Shown here in pieces: positions 21,401 to 31,838 of a DNA stretch of 64,000 nt (its first letter is position 1; each line of letters opens with the position of its first letter). The stretch spans positions 1 through 64,000 of the forward strand of contig BGKB01000055.1 of assembly GCA_003116975.1 (NCBI GenBank). Direction: 5' to 3'. A program made the position numbers and the translations under genes. The notes under the pieces are model-generated. The model had not been told where the DNA came from, searched no databases, and saw nothing but the letters and a program-made list of their open reading frames with translations. The DNA comes from Aurantiochytrium sp. KH105 (Eukaryota; Sar; Bigyra; Thraustochytrida; Thraustochytriidae).

Positions 21401-23385
21401 GGCACGCTGCAGTTGCGACCGACGCCCGTGCGGGCCGCCGCACAGGACGCGAACACACGCAGCCCGGCTGCTGCGTGCCGCGGCGCGAGACGGTGCCTTG
21501 CCGCCGGCGAATCCAGGAAGAGGCGGCGGCGCAGCTCTCCTTTCTGGTTCTTGCTTTCCAGGCCATCTTTTTCCTTTCTTTCTTTCTTTCTTTCTTTCTT
21601 TCCTTCTTTCATTCATTCTTTCTTTGTATTTTTTTTCTTTCTTTTGCTCATTCTTGCGCCACCGTCATCCATTCCTTTTTCGGTGCTCGTCACAGGCCCT
21701 GGCCAGGCCAGGCCTGCCTCCGCGCCCTCTGACACGGCGAGCCTCGACCCCTCGCTCCGTCTGCGCGGGACCTCCGCTGTCACCGCCAGCCTGCAGGGGG
21801 CGTCGTGTCGATTCCTCGCCCACGGCAGGCAACCGCGAGCGCGGCTTGCTTGCCTTATCAGCAGTGGCAGCAGACGAGACGAGCGCCGCGCATCACTCAC
21901 GATCTCCAAGATCATCATTAGCAGAGGCTGTGGCAGCTGCAGCGTCGCCGCTGCCGCATGAAAGGATACCCCACACACAGCGCATGCATTACTCCGTCGT
22001 TGGTTACTTCGGGTTAGCTTCCTTCCCTCGTTCCCTTCTTCGACTGACCAGCCAGCCACGCCGGCGCTCCTTGCCTCGCCCTACAGCTCCGCTCGTCCAA
22101 ACCCAGCTTGCCTGCCTCTTGCCCCGCCTCCGCCTCTCCGCTCCGCGCGAAAGAATCCCGGCCGCGCCTCGGAGCCTCGCGCCCTCGCACGCGTGCGCGG
22201 CTCCGATCCCTCCCTCCCTCCCTCCCCCCCTCCCTCCCTCGCCACGCCGCCGCCGGGCCGAGGCTCCGTCCGCGTCGCGCCTTGCCGAGTGAAGTATCCG
22301 TGCCGCGCGCAGGAAACTCCCTGTCTCTGCCTGCCTCGCTGCGCGTCCCGGCCGCCGCATGCGGATGCTGCAGCTGCCACTGATGCACGCATGCATGCTT
22401 GCATGTATGTACGCCCTGTAATGCTCGCCTGGCCGTCGCGCCGAGTCGGCGACGAACGGCCGCGAGGCAGGCAGGGAGCCCGCGCGCCGCGGCCACTCGG
22501 CCCACCGGGGCTGCCCTGCTTCGCTTTGCTTTACTTTATAGGCGGCGACGCAGACGGAGTATAGGCCTAGCAGGGGCAGCAGGAGCAGGACCGGGAGAAA
22601 GGGAGAGAGAGAGAAACAGGGATGCGCCGCGCAGGCCCTTTAGCTCGCCTTGCCTTTGCCTTGCCTTGCCTTGCCTTGCCTTACCTTGCCTCGTATTGCT
22701 GTGCGTGCTTGCGCGGTGCGTATTCTTTCATTTCCTGTTTTCATTCTTTTTCTTTTCTTTCCGTCATCTCCGTTTCAGCCTCCGTGCCGCTCTCGCCTCC
22801 TTCCTTCCTTTCCTTTCCTTTCTTTTCCTTTCCTTTTCTTCCATTTTTGTTTTCTTTTTCCGCAGGCGAGCAGGCAAGCACGCACGAAAAAGCTAGCTCA
22901 AGAGGCAGCCCTGGCTGGGCGGCGCGGGTGCCGGCCGCGCGTCGTGCCACCCACCGCCGGTCCTCTTGCCCTCCCACCCGTGCAGACAGCCCGGCCTGCC
23001 AGCCACACAGGCGCAGACGCAGACGCTCACGACTCGCGCGCACGCAGGCCCTGCTCCACCGTGAGTGCGTGAGTGAGATGAATGGAATGGAATGAAATGC
23101 TCACCTCACCTCCACGCCCTTTTCCTCCCCTTCTTCTCCTCTTTCCTTTTTCTTTCTTTCTTTCATTCATTCTTTTTCTTTTCTTTCTTTCTTTCTTTTT
23201 CTTTTCTTTCTTGCTTTCTTACGTTCTTTCTGCCTCCTCCCTCCTTGCAACTAACCATTACTACCCAACTAACTAACTCCGCGAGGGCGACGCGACGGAC
23301 ACCTCCCACCTTTCCTCCTTCCCCCGGTCCTGCTTAGAAAGAAAAAAAGAAAGAAAGAAAGAAAGAAAGCGGGAGCGGCAGGCAT

Positions 23386-23386
23386 G

Positions 23387-23416
<30 letters not shown>
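23386..23416. repeat. (CAGG)n microsatellite
   Basis: About seven CAGG units, followed by degenerate CAGG/CGCAGG repeats to about 23580, just upstream of the KIX-B56 gene. Confidence 0.9.
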
Positions 23417-23417
<1 letters not shown>

Positions 23418-23631
23418 ACTCGGACCCGCCCGCCGCGCCGCGCTGCGCTGGTGGCGCTGGTGGCGCTGGCCGGAGGCGCTGCAGACGCACCGCGCGCGCG
23501 CAGGAAGGCACGCAGGCAGGCGCGCAGGCAGCAGGGCGCGCGCAGGCAGCGAGCCGCGCAGGCGGACGGACGGGCAGGCAGCCCGCCGCTCTGCCGCGCG
23601 CGCGGGATTGGATTGGATTTGAAAAACCTGG

Positions 23632-25932
23632 ATGGCGTGGCCCGTCACACCCTCGACCTCGTGCTCGTGCTCGTGCTCCTCCTCCTCGCCCTCGACGCAG
23701 AGCGCCGCGGACCAGGCGCAGCAGCAGCAGACCCGGGAGCCCGCGCGGCGCGCTCAGAGCGCCGCCGCAGCAGCAGCAGCAGTAGCAGGCGCCGCGCAAA
23801 CAGACATGCCCGCGCCCGCGAGCTGGTCCTGGCGCGGGGCAAGTCGGCCTGACGCAGCGGCGGTCGCCGAGGAGGCCACCGCGCGCGCGGCCGCACTCGT
23901 CGCCGCCGCCGCCGCGCGCTTCGACTCACGCTCGCCAGAGACGTCCTCACCCACCTCGGCCGCGGCCGCTGCAGCAGCTGCAGCTGCCGCCGCCGCCGAA
24001 CTCGACGGACCGAGACGCAGTGGCCACGGACGCCGAAACGCAAGGCTACAGCAGGACAATCACCACCACCATCCAGACGGAGTAGACGTCGACGCTGCCG
24101 CCGCAGCAGCAGCCGCTCTCGCCATGCCCTCGCCCTCCGAAGTCAGCAAGTTTCACAGGGACCTCATGGTTGACCAAATCTCCGCCTTCTTGCGCAAGTC
24201 AAGACCAAACGCACCCCCCAACATCGTGCGCCAAATCCCCGCCCTCGCCAGACGCATCGAGGCCACCCTCTTTCAAAGCGCAACCTCCGCCGAGGAGTAC
24301 ACCAACAAATTCACCCTCGAGACGCGCATGAAGTCCATCGCGCTCTCCTCCGTCAGTCTCCGCAGCAAGCGCCAGCGCCAAACTCCGCGCAACTCCAGCT
24401 GCGATCTCGTCAAGCTTCACAACACCCACCTCAAACGCGCCATGATCCAGCGCAGAGACTCGGCCGCCTCCGACGTCGCCGACAACGATCGCAGCTCGCG
24501 CTTTGTCGCTTGCGTTGCAATCAACGGCGGGGACCGCGAAATTGCCTTTAATTTCTCCAAGGCCGAGGAACCCCATCTTGCGCGTCCAGAGGCTCCGCAG
24601 GCATCCTCGCTTCGACCAGAAATGCCCCAAGAGCAAAATCCACACACGCTTCGCCGTCGGCATGAAAGGGATCTCGAAGTCGAGGCGGACCATGTTTCTG
24701 ACGCAGAAGATATGCACGAGCTCTCCTCTGCGTACTCTTCCGACGACGAAGACGACGACGACGACATTGAAGATGACGATGACGACATTGGAGACGACGA
24801 AGACAACGGTCTCTTCGTCGCCAGTATTGGTGGGTCCACCGAGACCTTTTCCCACCCCGAAAGGCAGCCTGTATCTACCGCATCATCGACAACAGCAGCG
24901 AGCGAACTCGAGAATAGTAATCACCACGACGCGTCCCGGGCTCGCGCGCGCGGAGAACAAATGAACCAACAAGAGAACCTCGCAAGGATACACAGCCTCT
25001 TGGCCTCGCTCGTGCGCACCCCGCGCTCCCAGCAACAAACCATCCAGACCACCATTCTCGAGCTTCAGCATCGCGTTGTCAACGCTGGTCCCTCTCGTGT
25101 GCCGCGTCGCAAGCTCACAGAAGCGCTCGCGCACGCCATGGTGGAAATGATGGCGCGTATGGACGCCTCCGTAGACGGAGGCGAGGGCGACGAGCCCTTT
25201 GGAATCTCTGATCTCCTAGAGGACGACTCCTCCTCGAGCAGTGCAAATATGCCATCTGCGATTTGGCTACCCGAGATTCGCGACGGCGAGATCGAGGACG
25301 ACCAAGCCTCGCGTCTCCACGCCGTCTCGCACCTGCTCAACTTTGCCGCCGAGCACTGCGCCTCTGCGCCTGTGGACACAGATCTCCTTGGCATTGTCCT
25401 CCGCCTGCTCGATCACATGGCCGGCGACAACCTCTTGCCGGCTGACAAGGTCGTGCTGAGCCGGAGTGTCGACCGCTTCGTCGAAACAGACCCTGACTCT
25501 GCCGCTCCCTTTGTAGTGGGCCGCCTCCTCAAGCGCTGGCCCTACCAGAATAGCGAGCTTCAGGTCGCTTCCATCGCTCAGCTCGAGGCTGTCTTTCGCG
25601 TCTCAAATGATGCCATCGTTCTCGATCTTATCGTCCCCGTCCTCCGACGCGTCGCCCGCTGTATATCTCATGACAACTGGCATGTCTCAAACGCAGCCAT
25701 GACGTTTGCCGAAAAGCTGCTAAACTTTGCCACTTCGGTCGAGCCCATGCCCGAGGTCCTTCTCACCGCGCTCAAGGACCTTGCTGCAGACGCAAAGACC
25801 GCGTCCACCAAACATTGGCACGCCGAAGTCCGCGCGCGCGCGACCAGCCTCGCTTTCACTATTTACGCGGCGCTTGACAATGACGCTTCTAGCGCCAGCG
25901 TCAGCCTGAACGCCTCTCCTGCAGCTTCTTAG
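23632..25932 (+). CDS. KIX domain fused to a PP2A B56-like HEAT region
   Basis: 766 residues if ATG 23632 is used; the first 165 are Ala-rich low complexity and ATG 23809 or 24124 are alternatives. Residues about 171-240 match KIX domains of transcription co-activators: HRDLMVDQISAFLR, then PALARRIEATLFQSATSAEEY. An acidic linker (DEDDDDDIEDDDDD) follows. Residues about 583-755 match the C-terminal half of PP2A B56 regulatory subunits: a block with LLKRWPYQNSELQV, then LIVPVLRRVARCISHDNWHV and a TKHWHAEV block. Known: KIX binds activation domains; B56 directs PP2A to substrates. The N-terminal HEAT repeats that hold the B56 peptide groove are not apparent. A phosphatase-linked transcription regulator is inference. 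Confidence 0.78.
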   Translation: MAWPVTPSTSCSCSCSSSSPSTQSAADQAQQQQTREPARRAQSAAAAAAAVAGAAQTDMPAPASWSWRGASRPDAAAVAEEATARAAALVAAAAARFDSRSPETSSPTSAAAAAAAAAAAAAELDGPRRSGHGRRNARLQQDNHHHHPDGVDVDAAAAAAAALAMPSPSEVSKFHRDLMVDQISAFLRKSRPNAPPNIVRQIPALARRIEATLFQSATSAEEYTNKFTLETRMKSIALSSVSLRSKRQRQTPRNSSCDLVKLHNTHLKRAMIQRRDSAASDVADNDRSSRFVACVAINGGDREIAFNFSKAEEPHLARPEAPQASSLRPEMPQEQNPHTLRRRHERDLEVEADHVSDAEDMHELSSAYSSDDEDDDDDIEDDDDDIGDDEDNGLFVASIGGSTETFSHPERQPVSTASSTTAASELENSNHHDASRARARGEQMNQQENLARIHSLLASLVRTPRSQQQTIQTTILELQHRVVNAGPSRVPRRKLTEALAHAMVEMMARMDASVDGGEGDEPFGISDLLEDDSSSSSANMPSAIWLPEIRDGEIEDDQASRLHAVSHLLNFAAEHCASAPVDTDLLGIVLRLLDHMAGDNLLPADKVVLSRSVDRFVETDPDSAAPFVVGRLLKRWPYQNSELQVASIAQLEAVFRVSNDAIVLDLIVPVLRRVARCISHDNWHVSNAAMTFAEKLLNFATSVEPMPEVLLTALKDLAADAKTASTKHWHAEVRARATSLAFTIYAALDNDASSASVSLNASPAAS

Positions 25933-26370
25933 CTAGCTAGCTAGCCTTTATTTGACTGACTGACAAGTGTACGAATACCAAAGAAAACAAAACAAGTCCC
26001 AGTTTCTATTTTAGTCTTTTATTTTTATTCCCCCTCGGCAGTGCGTCGTCGCTTACATCGCCTACATTCAAACAAGAATTTCTACTACGTCCGAGTACTT
26101 TCTCCTTTTTGGAAAAGCTCCTTTTTAGCGTCAAAAAGATGATTCTCCGTCTTGGACCGTCGTCAGAGTGTATGTACACAGAATACCAAATGCCAAATCA
26201 AAACAAAACAAGTCCCAATTTCTATTTTAACTTTTAAGCTTCCACACGTCACTCGAAACTTTGTCGTCTGTCGTGGAACATCGACCGTCGAGCGCTCAGC
26301 GTGAGCGATTCAAATTTCCGACCAATATATTCTCTCCTCCCTTCGAGAATGAATGCAGGTTTCCTTCACT
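25933..26370. other. Shared 3' region of two convergent genes
   Basis: Between the stop of the KIX-B56 gene (+) and the stop of the UBM protein gene (-). Starts with a GCTA run at 25929-25946. A/T-rich and contains a direct repeat (separate entry). No gene seen. Confidence 0.6.
25972..26239. repeat. Direct repeat of about 40-50 bp in a convergent 3' region
   Basis: Copy 1 at about 25972-26021 and copy 2 at about 26181-26239 share GAATACCAAA, then AAAACAAAACAAGTCCCA, then TTTCTATTTTA, with small insertions in copy 2. The spacing is about 210 bp. Both are in the same orientation. Confidence 0.85.
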
Positions 26371-27324
26371 TCAGTTGTTTGCGCGCGCCTGCTTCGTGCG
26401 CTTGTTGCGCGCCTGCTGCTGCCGGCCCTTCGTGTGCTCGGCGAGCTTTTCGCGCGCTTGGGGCCCGTTCACGCCCTTCTTCGCAGAGCCCGTATGCTGC
26501 TGCTGCTGCTGCTTCTTCGCTTGCTGCTTCTGCGGCGTCTTGGTGTTGTTATTGTTCTTAGGGGCTGCCCCCTTGGCGTTCTTGGCATTCTTATTGTTGT
26601 TGTTGTTGTTGTTGTTCTTGGTGGCAGCTGCCTTGACATTCTTGTTGTCATTGTTGGCCTTTGGTGCCGCCTTTACCGCCGCTGCCTTACCCTTGCCCTT
26701 GCCCTGATTGTTGTTGTGGTTGTTCGTCTTGGGCGTCGCCATCGCCGCCTTCGCCGCCCCCTTAGTGTTCTTGGGCGTCGCGGCCGCCTTCGCCTTGTTG
26801 TTGTTGTTGTTCTTAGAAGGGGTCGCCTTCTTCGGGGTCGCTGCCGCAGTGGCCGCCTTGGCGTTGTTCTTGTTCTTGGAACCGGCCGTCTTGGCCTTAT
26901 TGTTGTTGTTGTTGTTGTTGTTGTTGTTCTTGGGGGCCGCCTTCTTGGGCGTCGGAGCTGCCTTGGCGTCCTTCTTGGGCGTGATCTTTTGCTTCTTCTT
27001 CGCCGATCCTTGCTGCTGCTGCTGCTGCTGAGGCTGCTGCTGCTGCTGCTTGGCGCCAGGAGCAGCGCGCTTCGTGCCCCTGCCGGCCTTGGGCTCCGCG
27101 TTCTCCTTACCGCCCTTCTTCTTCTTCTCCGCCTGCTGCGGCTGCTGCTGCTGCTGCTGCTGCTGCTTCTTCTTCTCCGCCTGCGCCTTTTTCTTCTCCT
27201 GCGCGGCCTGCGCAGCCGCTTGCGCCGCCAGCCTCTTCAGCTGCTTCGCCTCCTCCTCGCGCGCGCGGTTCTTCTCGATGATGTTATCCAGGCTCATGCC
27301 CAGCTTCTCCGCGACGGTCGCCAT
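26371..27324 (-). CDS. Asn/Gln/Lys-rich protein with UAP56-binding motif, mRNA-export-adaptor-like
   Basis: 317 residues from ATG 27324; the frame runs further upstream but with Arg/Ala low complexity and a weaker case. Residues 8-20 read LGMSLDNIIEKNR, matching the UAP56-binding motif of mRNA export adaptors such as ALYREF and UIF (hydrophobic-S-L-D-x-I-I). A charged helix with EEEAKQLKRLAAQAAAQAA follows, then a long basic tail of Lys/Ala/Pro with runs of Gln and up to ten Asn. There is no RRM, so it resembles UIF more than ALYREF. Inferred role: bridging the helicase UAP56 and RNA in the nucleus through the basic tail. The homopolymer runs are CAG/CTG-like and AAC/GTT codon repeats. Confidence 0.7.
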   Translation of the reverse strand: MATVAEKLGMSLDNIIEKNRAREEEAKQLKRLAAQAAAQAAQEKKKAQAEKKKQQQQQQQQPQQAEKKKKGGKENAEPKAGRGTKRAAPGAKQQQQQPQQQQQQQGSAKKKQKITPKKDAKAAPTPKKAAPKNNNNNNNNNNKAKTAGSKNKNNAKAATAAATPKKATPSKNNNNNKAKAAATPKNTKGAAKAAMATPKTNNHNNNQGKGKGKAAAVKAAPKANNDNKNVKAAATKNNNNNNNNKNAKNAKGAAPKNNNNTKTPQKQQAKKQQQQQHTGSAKKGVNGPQAREKLAEHTKGRQQQARNKRTKQARANN

Positions 27325-28226
27325 CCTGCCCGCCCGCCCTGCTTCCGTCCCGGCCTTCTCGCTTCGCTCGCTCGCTCGCTCGCTCGCCGCTGCCCGCTCC
27401 GCTCGGCTCTGCGCGCCTCTGCTCGGCTCGTTCCCGCTCTGCGCGCGCCGCTTCTGCAGATTCTGCTCTGCGCGGGCGGGCTCGCCGCCTCTGTCATTCA
27501 CGCTTGCGAGGACTCACTGTCAGGCAGGCTGGCAGCTTGGCAGGGGAGGAGAGACGGCCCGCGCACTGGCGAGGGGCGCCCGCAAGTGGGCTATCGCCGC
27601 ATTCTGCACTTGCGCGAGCCCAACGTCCGGCGCGTGCCCTGTCCCCGAGGCCCGACCCGCCTTAATCCCGCCGTGGCCGCGCGCATGCGGAACCCGGGGC
27701 GGTAAGGCGGGACGCGAAAAGGGTCGTCCGCCGCCAACGGTCGGGACCGCCGCTGTGGGGAGAGAGAAATTTGCAACAACCATGGCTGTGGCAACCGACC
27801 GTGGCGTGTCGAGTTGACTTGGGTTGCGGAGTGCCGGGATAGACCGTTTGATAGACCGCCCCGGCCAACGGATATCCATCCTTTGGAGCTGCCATGGGCG
27901 AGCGAGGCAGCACTTGCAGGCAGGCAGGGCAGGCAAGGCGAGCAAACAAACGTCAGGCTTTGGGCGCGCGAGTGATCTCGACGCTCGTCGAGGCGCTCCG
28001 TCTCGAGGACGAGGCGTAGGCACGTCGATTGCGCGCGGAGGGACATTTATACATAAATCTCCAAAGACACACGCCTTCGCATTGGTCCTTATCGTCCAAG
28101 TGGGGAAAACAACAATCGTCAGCTCGACACGTATCGCACTTTGATCTTTTTAGGAGTTCTTCTTCTTCTTCTTCTTCTTCTTCTCCATTTCCTTCGGTCC
28201 TAGAGACCTGCTTTGTGACGGATAGA
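27325..28226. other. Divergent promoter region
   Basis: Between the starts of the UBM protein gene (-) and UFD1 (+). GC-rich on the left with a CTCG run at 27361-27387, more A/T-rich on the right with a TTCTTC tract at 28155-28182 just before the UFD1 ATG. No gene seen. Confidence 0.55.
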
Positions 28227-29723
28227 ATGAGCCGCCTCTATCCCGGATGGGGATCCGGAAAAAATGGCAAGCTCGAAGAGACCCTGGCCGTCTTTCCCGT
28301 GGCCACGCTCGATCGCGCAGACCTCGAGGCAGGCGACAAGGTTATTTTGCCTCAAAGCATGTTCCGAACCGTCTCGAGACTTCGACTGCCCTTTCCGCTT
28401 ACCTTCGAAGTGACAAACCCAAGGATTGCGAAACTCGCAGCCAACGCCGCGGCCAACGCTCGGCCAGGTCGACAGCGCGCCCCAATAAATTCTTCCCCGA
28501 CTAAAAAATCTGGACCCAGTGGAGCTCGCGCACAACCGAAACTTGCCAAAGGCGTCAGAAAAACACCTCACACCGTCCCAAAGCAGTTCTGCGGCGTCAT
28601 GGAATTTTCTGGCCCCGAAGGCAAAGCCTTTATTCCACATTGGATGATGCGTAACTTGCGCCTCAAAGAATCCCAAAAGGCAACCTTCCGAACTGTACCC
28701 AAAGACTCGCTCCCGCGTGGCACGCTCTGCCGACTCCAGCCGCACACCACGGCCTTCATCGATCTTGCTGCCAGCATGGATCTTCGCGAGCTCCTTGAGC
28801 ACGCCTTTCGGAATTATTCGGTCCTCAGCACTGGCGAAACGCTGGTCGTGAACGTGGCCGGTGAGAACTTCAAGATCAACGTCGTCGAAACGCAACCGGA
28901 ACCGGCCATCTCGCTCTATGGCAACCTCGACCTTGAGGTCGACTTTGCCCCGCCGCTTGACCAGCCCGACGTCGGAAAAATGCGCCCGTCCTCTCGCGAG
29001 AGGGCCAATCCGGCCGATACCAGTACATCCGACGCCAACATGGACGTCGATGCACAGCTCGCCAGCCTCGCGCAGCAGGCGCTCGCCACTGTATCCAGTG
29101 CTGCGCTCTCCTCCCTGGCGGCAGGGACCGCTGCTGGATCCGGAACCAATAATCAGGTATCTTCTCCTGCGGAGAGCGGTGCTCCAAAAGCCCACGTCTG
29201 GGGCGCCGGACGCTCCATCAATGGAGCCTCCACGACCGTGACTCCAGAAACCGCAGCGCCACAAACCACCACAGAGACCGCTTCCGCACCACAACCCCGG
29301 GCACGTCGTCGCAAGCCTTCACGCTTTGCGCAGAGGACAGCAGGCTCCTCCTTTGTCGGACAAGCATCTACCGTGGACGCCGCCGATGCCGAGTCCGCAC
29401 GAGACCAAGACGAAGCGCAAACCACCACAACACAGCAATTCACGCCTTTCACAGGTCCAGGGCGACGGCTTGTTTCCGCTGGTCAAGATCCTGCCATCGG
29501 CGACGAAAGCAATGCCGATGGCGCCACGGACGCGGAAACGCGGCCGAAACCAACGCGCGAGTCCCTTCGAGAGAGGCGCATGCGTTTCCTCGAGAACCTT
29601 GAAAAACAGGCAAACCGTGCCAAGACCCCCGAAGGCGAGGCAGACGAAGCCACTGCGAATTCCATTGCCGTGGGATCAAGTCTCAATGCTATCCGCAAGC
29701 AAAAGACGGGCGCTCAAGAATAA
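28227..29723 (+). CDS. UFD1: UFD1, ubiquitin-fusion degradation protein 1
   Basis: 498 residues from ATG 28227. UFD1 pairs with NPL4 to bring polyubiquitinated clients to the Cdc48/p97 unfoldase, for example in ER-associated degradation. Seen: LEETLAVFPV, GDKVILPQSMF and LPFPLTFEVTNP (first barrel half), FCGVMEF, AFIPHWMMRNL, LPRGTLCRLQPHTTAFIDL, a NYSVL-STGETLVV block, INVVETQPEPAISLY and DLEVDFAPPLD, all in family order. An insert of about 48 residues (70-117, Ala/Lys/Pro-rich) splits the N-terminal domain between the ITN-like and CGVMEF blocks. The C-terminal half is low complexity with a late RFAQRTAGSSF block and a charged helix RERRMRFLENLEKQANRAK, plausible as the Cdc48-binding region. 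Confidence 0.95.
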   Translation: MSRLYPGWGSGKNGKLEETLAVFPVATLDRADLEAGDKVILPQSMFRTVSRLRLPFPLTFEVTNPRIAKLAANAAANARPGRQRAPINSSPTKKSGPSGARAQPKLAKGVRKTPHTVPKQFCGVMEFSGPEGKAFIPHWMMRNLRLKESQKATFRTVPKDSLPRGTLCRLQPHTTAFIDLAASMDLRELLEHAFRNYSVLSTGETLVVNVAGENFKINVVETQPEPAISLYGNLDLEVDFAPPLDQPDVGKMRPSSRERANPADTSTSDANMDVDAQLASLAQQALATVSSAALSSLAAGTAAGSGTNNQVSSPAESGAPKAHVWGAGRSINGASTTVTPETAAPQTTTETASAPQPRARRRKPSRFAQRTAGSSFVGQASTVDAADAESARDQDEAQTTTTQQFTPFTGPGRRLVSAGQDPAIGDESNADGATDAETRPKPTRESLRERRMRFLENLEKQANRAKTPEGEADEATANSIAVGSSLNAIRKQKTGAQE

Positions 29724-29752
29724 AAGTGTCGATCCCAAACGGCTCTGCTCCT

Positions 29753-29903
29753 TTATTGCGAACTCGACATCACCTGAGATTTGCTATGTTGATGTTGTTG
29801 ATGCTGTTGCTGCTGTTGCTGCGTGGAGCTCGATATCACCTGGGATTTGCCGTGCTGATGTTGTGCGGTCTGCTGCTGTGCAGTCTGCTGCTGCGACGAC
29901 GGT

Positions 29904-29935
<32 letters not shown>

Positions 29936-31806
29936 CGGCTGTTGCTGTTGTTGTTGCTGCGGTTGCGTTGGCTGGCCCGAGGCACCAACCTTTTGTTCGG
30001 CCTGTTTCGAAGCTTGCTGCACCTGCTCCTGCGCAGCGGTCTGCGCGCCGTTTGCGCCGCTCTGCTGCGACTGAGGCTGCTGAGTACGCTTGGGCCCATT
30101 AAACACATTGCCGTTCTTTGCAAGCTGTTCCTTAAGATTCTCAATGGTCAATTTTGCCTCCTTGAGCTGTTGTTTGGTGTCCTTGAGCTGCCGTGTCAGC
30201 ACAAAGTTCTTCATCTTGAGCGCATCGTATTCCGTAACAAGATTATTCGTATTCGAGTTCAGTTCCGTGACAAGCTCCTGCAAACGTGAGGTGCTGGCGC
30301 TTGCCGCAAGCTGCGGCTTGTTCATTCCACTGTTGACGTTGGCGCCACTGCCTGATTGAAGCGAAGAGCCCATCGCAGGGGCGCCCTTTGCATCCGCCTT
30401 GCGCGCTTCAAGGCCTTCGGTACGCGCTCCTGCAGGCCCACCGGGCCCAGTTCCGCTTGCTGCAGAACCTGCGAGGCCGCTCGCCGCAGCACTGGCTGGC
30501 AGCCCTGTTGTCGGCCCTCCGCTCGCAATCACAGCGCCCACGCCGCCAGGTGCAGCCGCGGCACCGCCAGGGCCCGGCGCTGCTCCTGCTTCGAGCGGGG
30601 CGCCCGCAGCACCTGCAGCATCCACGACGGGAAGCTGTCCTCCATTTTGTGCAGCCATTTCCTGCAGCATCTTGTGTAATTTGCGGTTCTGCGCCGAAAT
30701 CTTTTGCAACTCAAACATAATCGTCGTCTGGGTTGCGCGTTTGGCGTTCGCAGCCCCAGGTTGTCTCTTCACGCCCGCGCCGCCGGGGGCAGCGGCTGTG
30801 CCCACAGGAATGGCCCCGTTCTGAACGGGCCAAGTTTGCGCAGCCACGCTTGCAGCATTATTAGGTCCCGGCTCAAAGCCTCCTGCCGCGCCGCCCGTCG
30901 TGTATGGCTGTGCTAGCTGCTGCGGAGGTGCCTGTTGTGGCTGGATCTGCTGCGGAGGTGGTGTCTGCGTCGAGCCAGGGGTCTCAATAGGGACGGCTTG
31001 GTCGCTCAGGAATGTCGTGTCTCCCGGAACACCCGTTGACGCGGGCACGTAATAAAGCGGTTGAGGTCTTTGCCCGGCGCTAGTTTGAGCCTGACCCTGG
31101 TTCGGGGCCTGCTGTTGTTGCTGGTGCTGTTGCAGCTGTTGTTGTTGTTGCTGGTGCTGCTGTTGAAGGTATTGAAGTTGTTGATGTTGCTGCTGAATTT
31201 GCTGCTGCTGCTGGTACAGCTGTTGTTGCTGCGTCAAGAGAGACGAGTACGAAGAGGCAGAGGAGCGGGGCTGATCCAATGGCCAGCTCGTATAAGATAT
31301 GCGTGGCTCGGATGTTGTCGAGGCGTCTTCTGAAAGCTCATCGTCATCCTTGTCCTTTTCCGTGACGACGACGAACCGCCCACTGGACCGCACATGAACG
31401 TCATTTGCCCTCTCTGGAGCGTACTCCACGATTGGACCTGTTGTCTCCAGCACCGTGCCGCCGCCTGTTGCAGCAGCAGCTGCCGAGACAGCATCGTTTA
31501 CTTCGTCCTTGGTCACCAAAAAGCGGCCCTTGCGAACACCTTCCGGCTTCTCGGCTCCTCCATTGGGTCCGCCAGCAGTACTGGGTACACCGGAGACACT
31601 AGCTCCATCTTCGCTTGTATTTTCGGTGCTCTGGAATTGTTGATGTTGCTGTTGCTGCTGCGCCTGAGGCTGACCTTGTTTGGGTGGCTGTTCACCTCCT
31701 TGGGTTTGCTGTGTCTGAGCCACATCGGGTCGCTGCGCGTCGCTCATGGACCGGGTCCGTTGCCGCTGCTGCTGCTGGGAAGGTTGTGGCTGCTCCTGGT
31801 GCTCGC

Positions 31807-31838
<32 letters not shown>

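Larger units (their letters stand above)
20041..23631. other. Gene-poor stretch, second part, dense simple repeats
   Basis: GC-rich and low complexity with (GCTA)n at 21365-21400, (TTTC)n at 21573-21601 and 23150-23220, CCTCC runs at 22208-22243, (GAAA)n near 23348-23369 and (CAGG)n at 23386-23416. Two donor-like sites follow short open frames: GCG/GTAAGT near 20839 after a frame from ATG 20526, and GAG/GTAAGG near 21335 after ATG 21300. I could not find matching downstream exons at the 60-170 nt intron sizes used elsewhere, so I call no gene, but a poorly conserved spliced gene is not excluded. Confidence 0.5.

Noticed and set aside
26353-27705. 450-codon plus-strand frame opposite the UBM protein
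   Set aside because: Leu/Val/Arg-rich product is the reverse reading of Asn/Gln/Lys codon runs.
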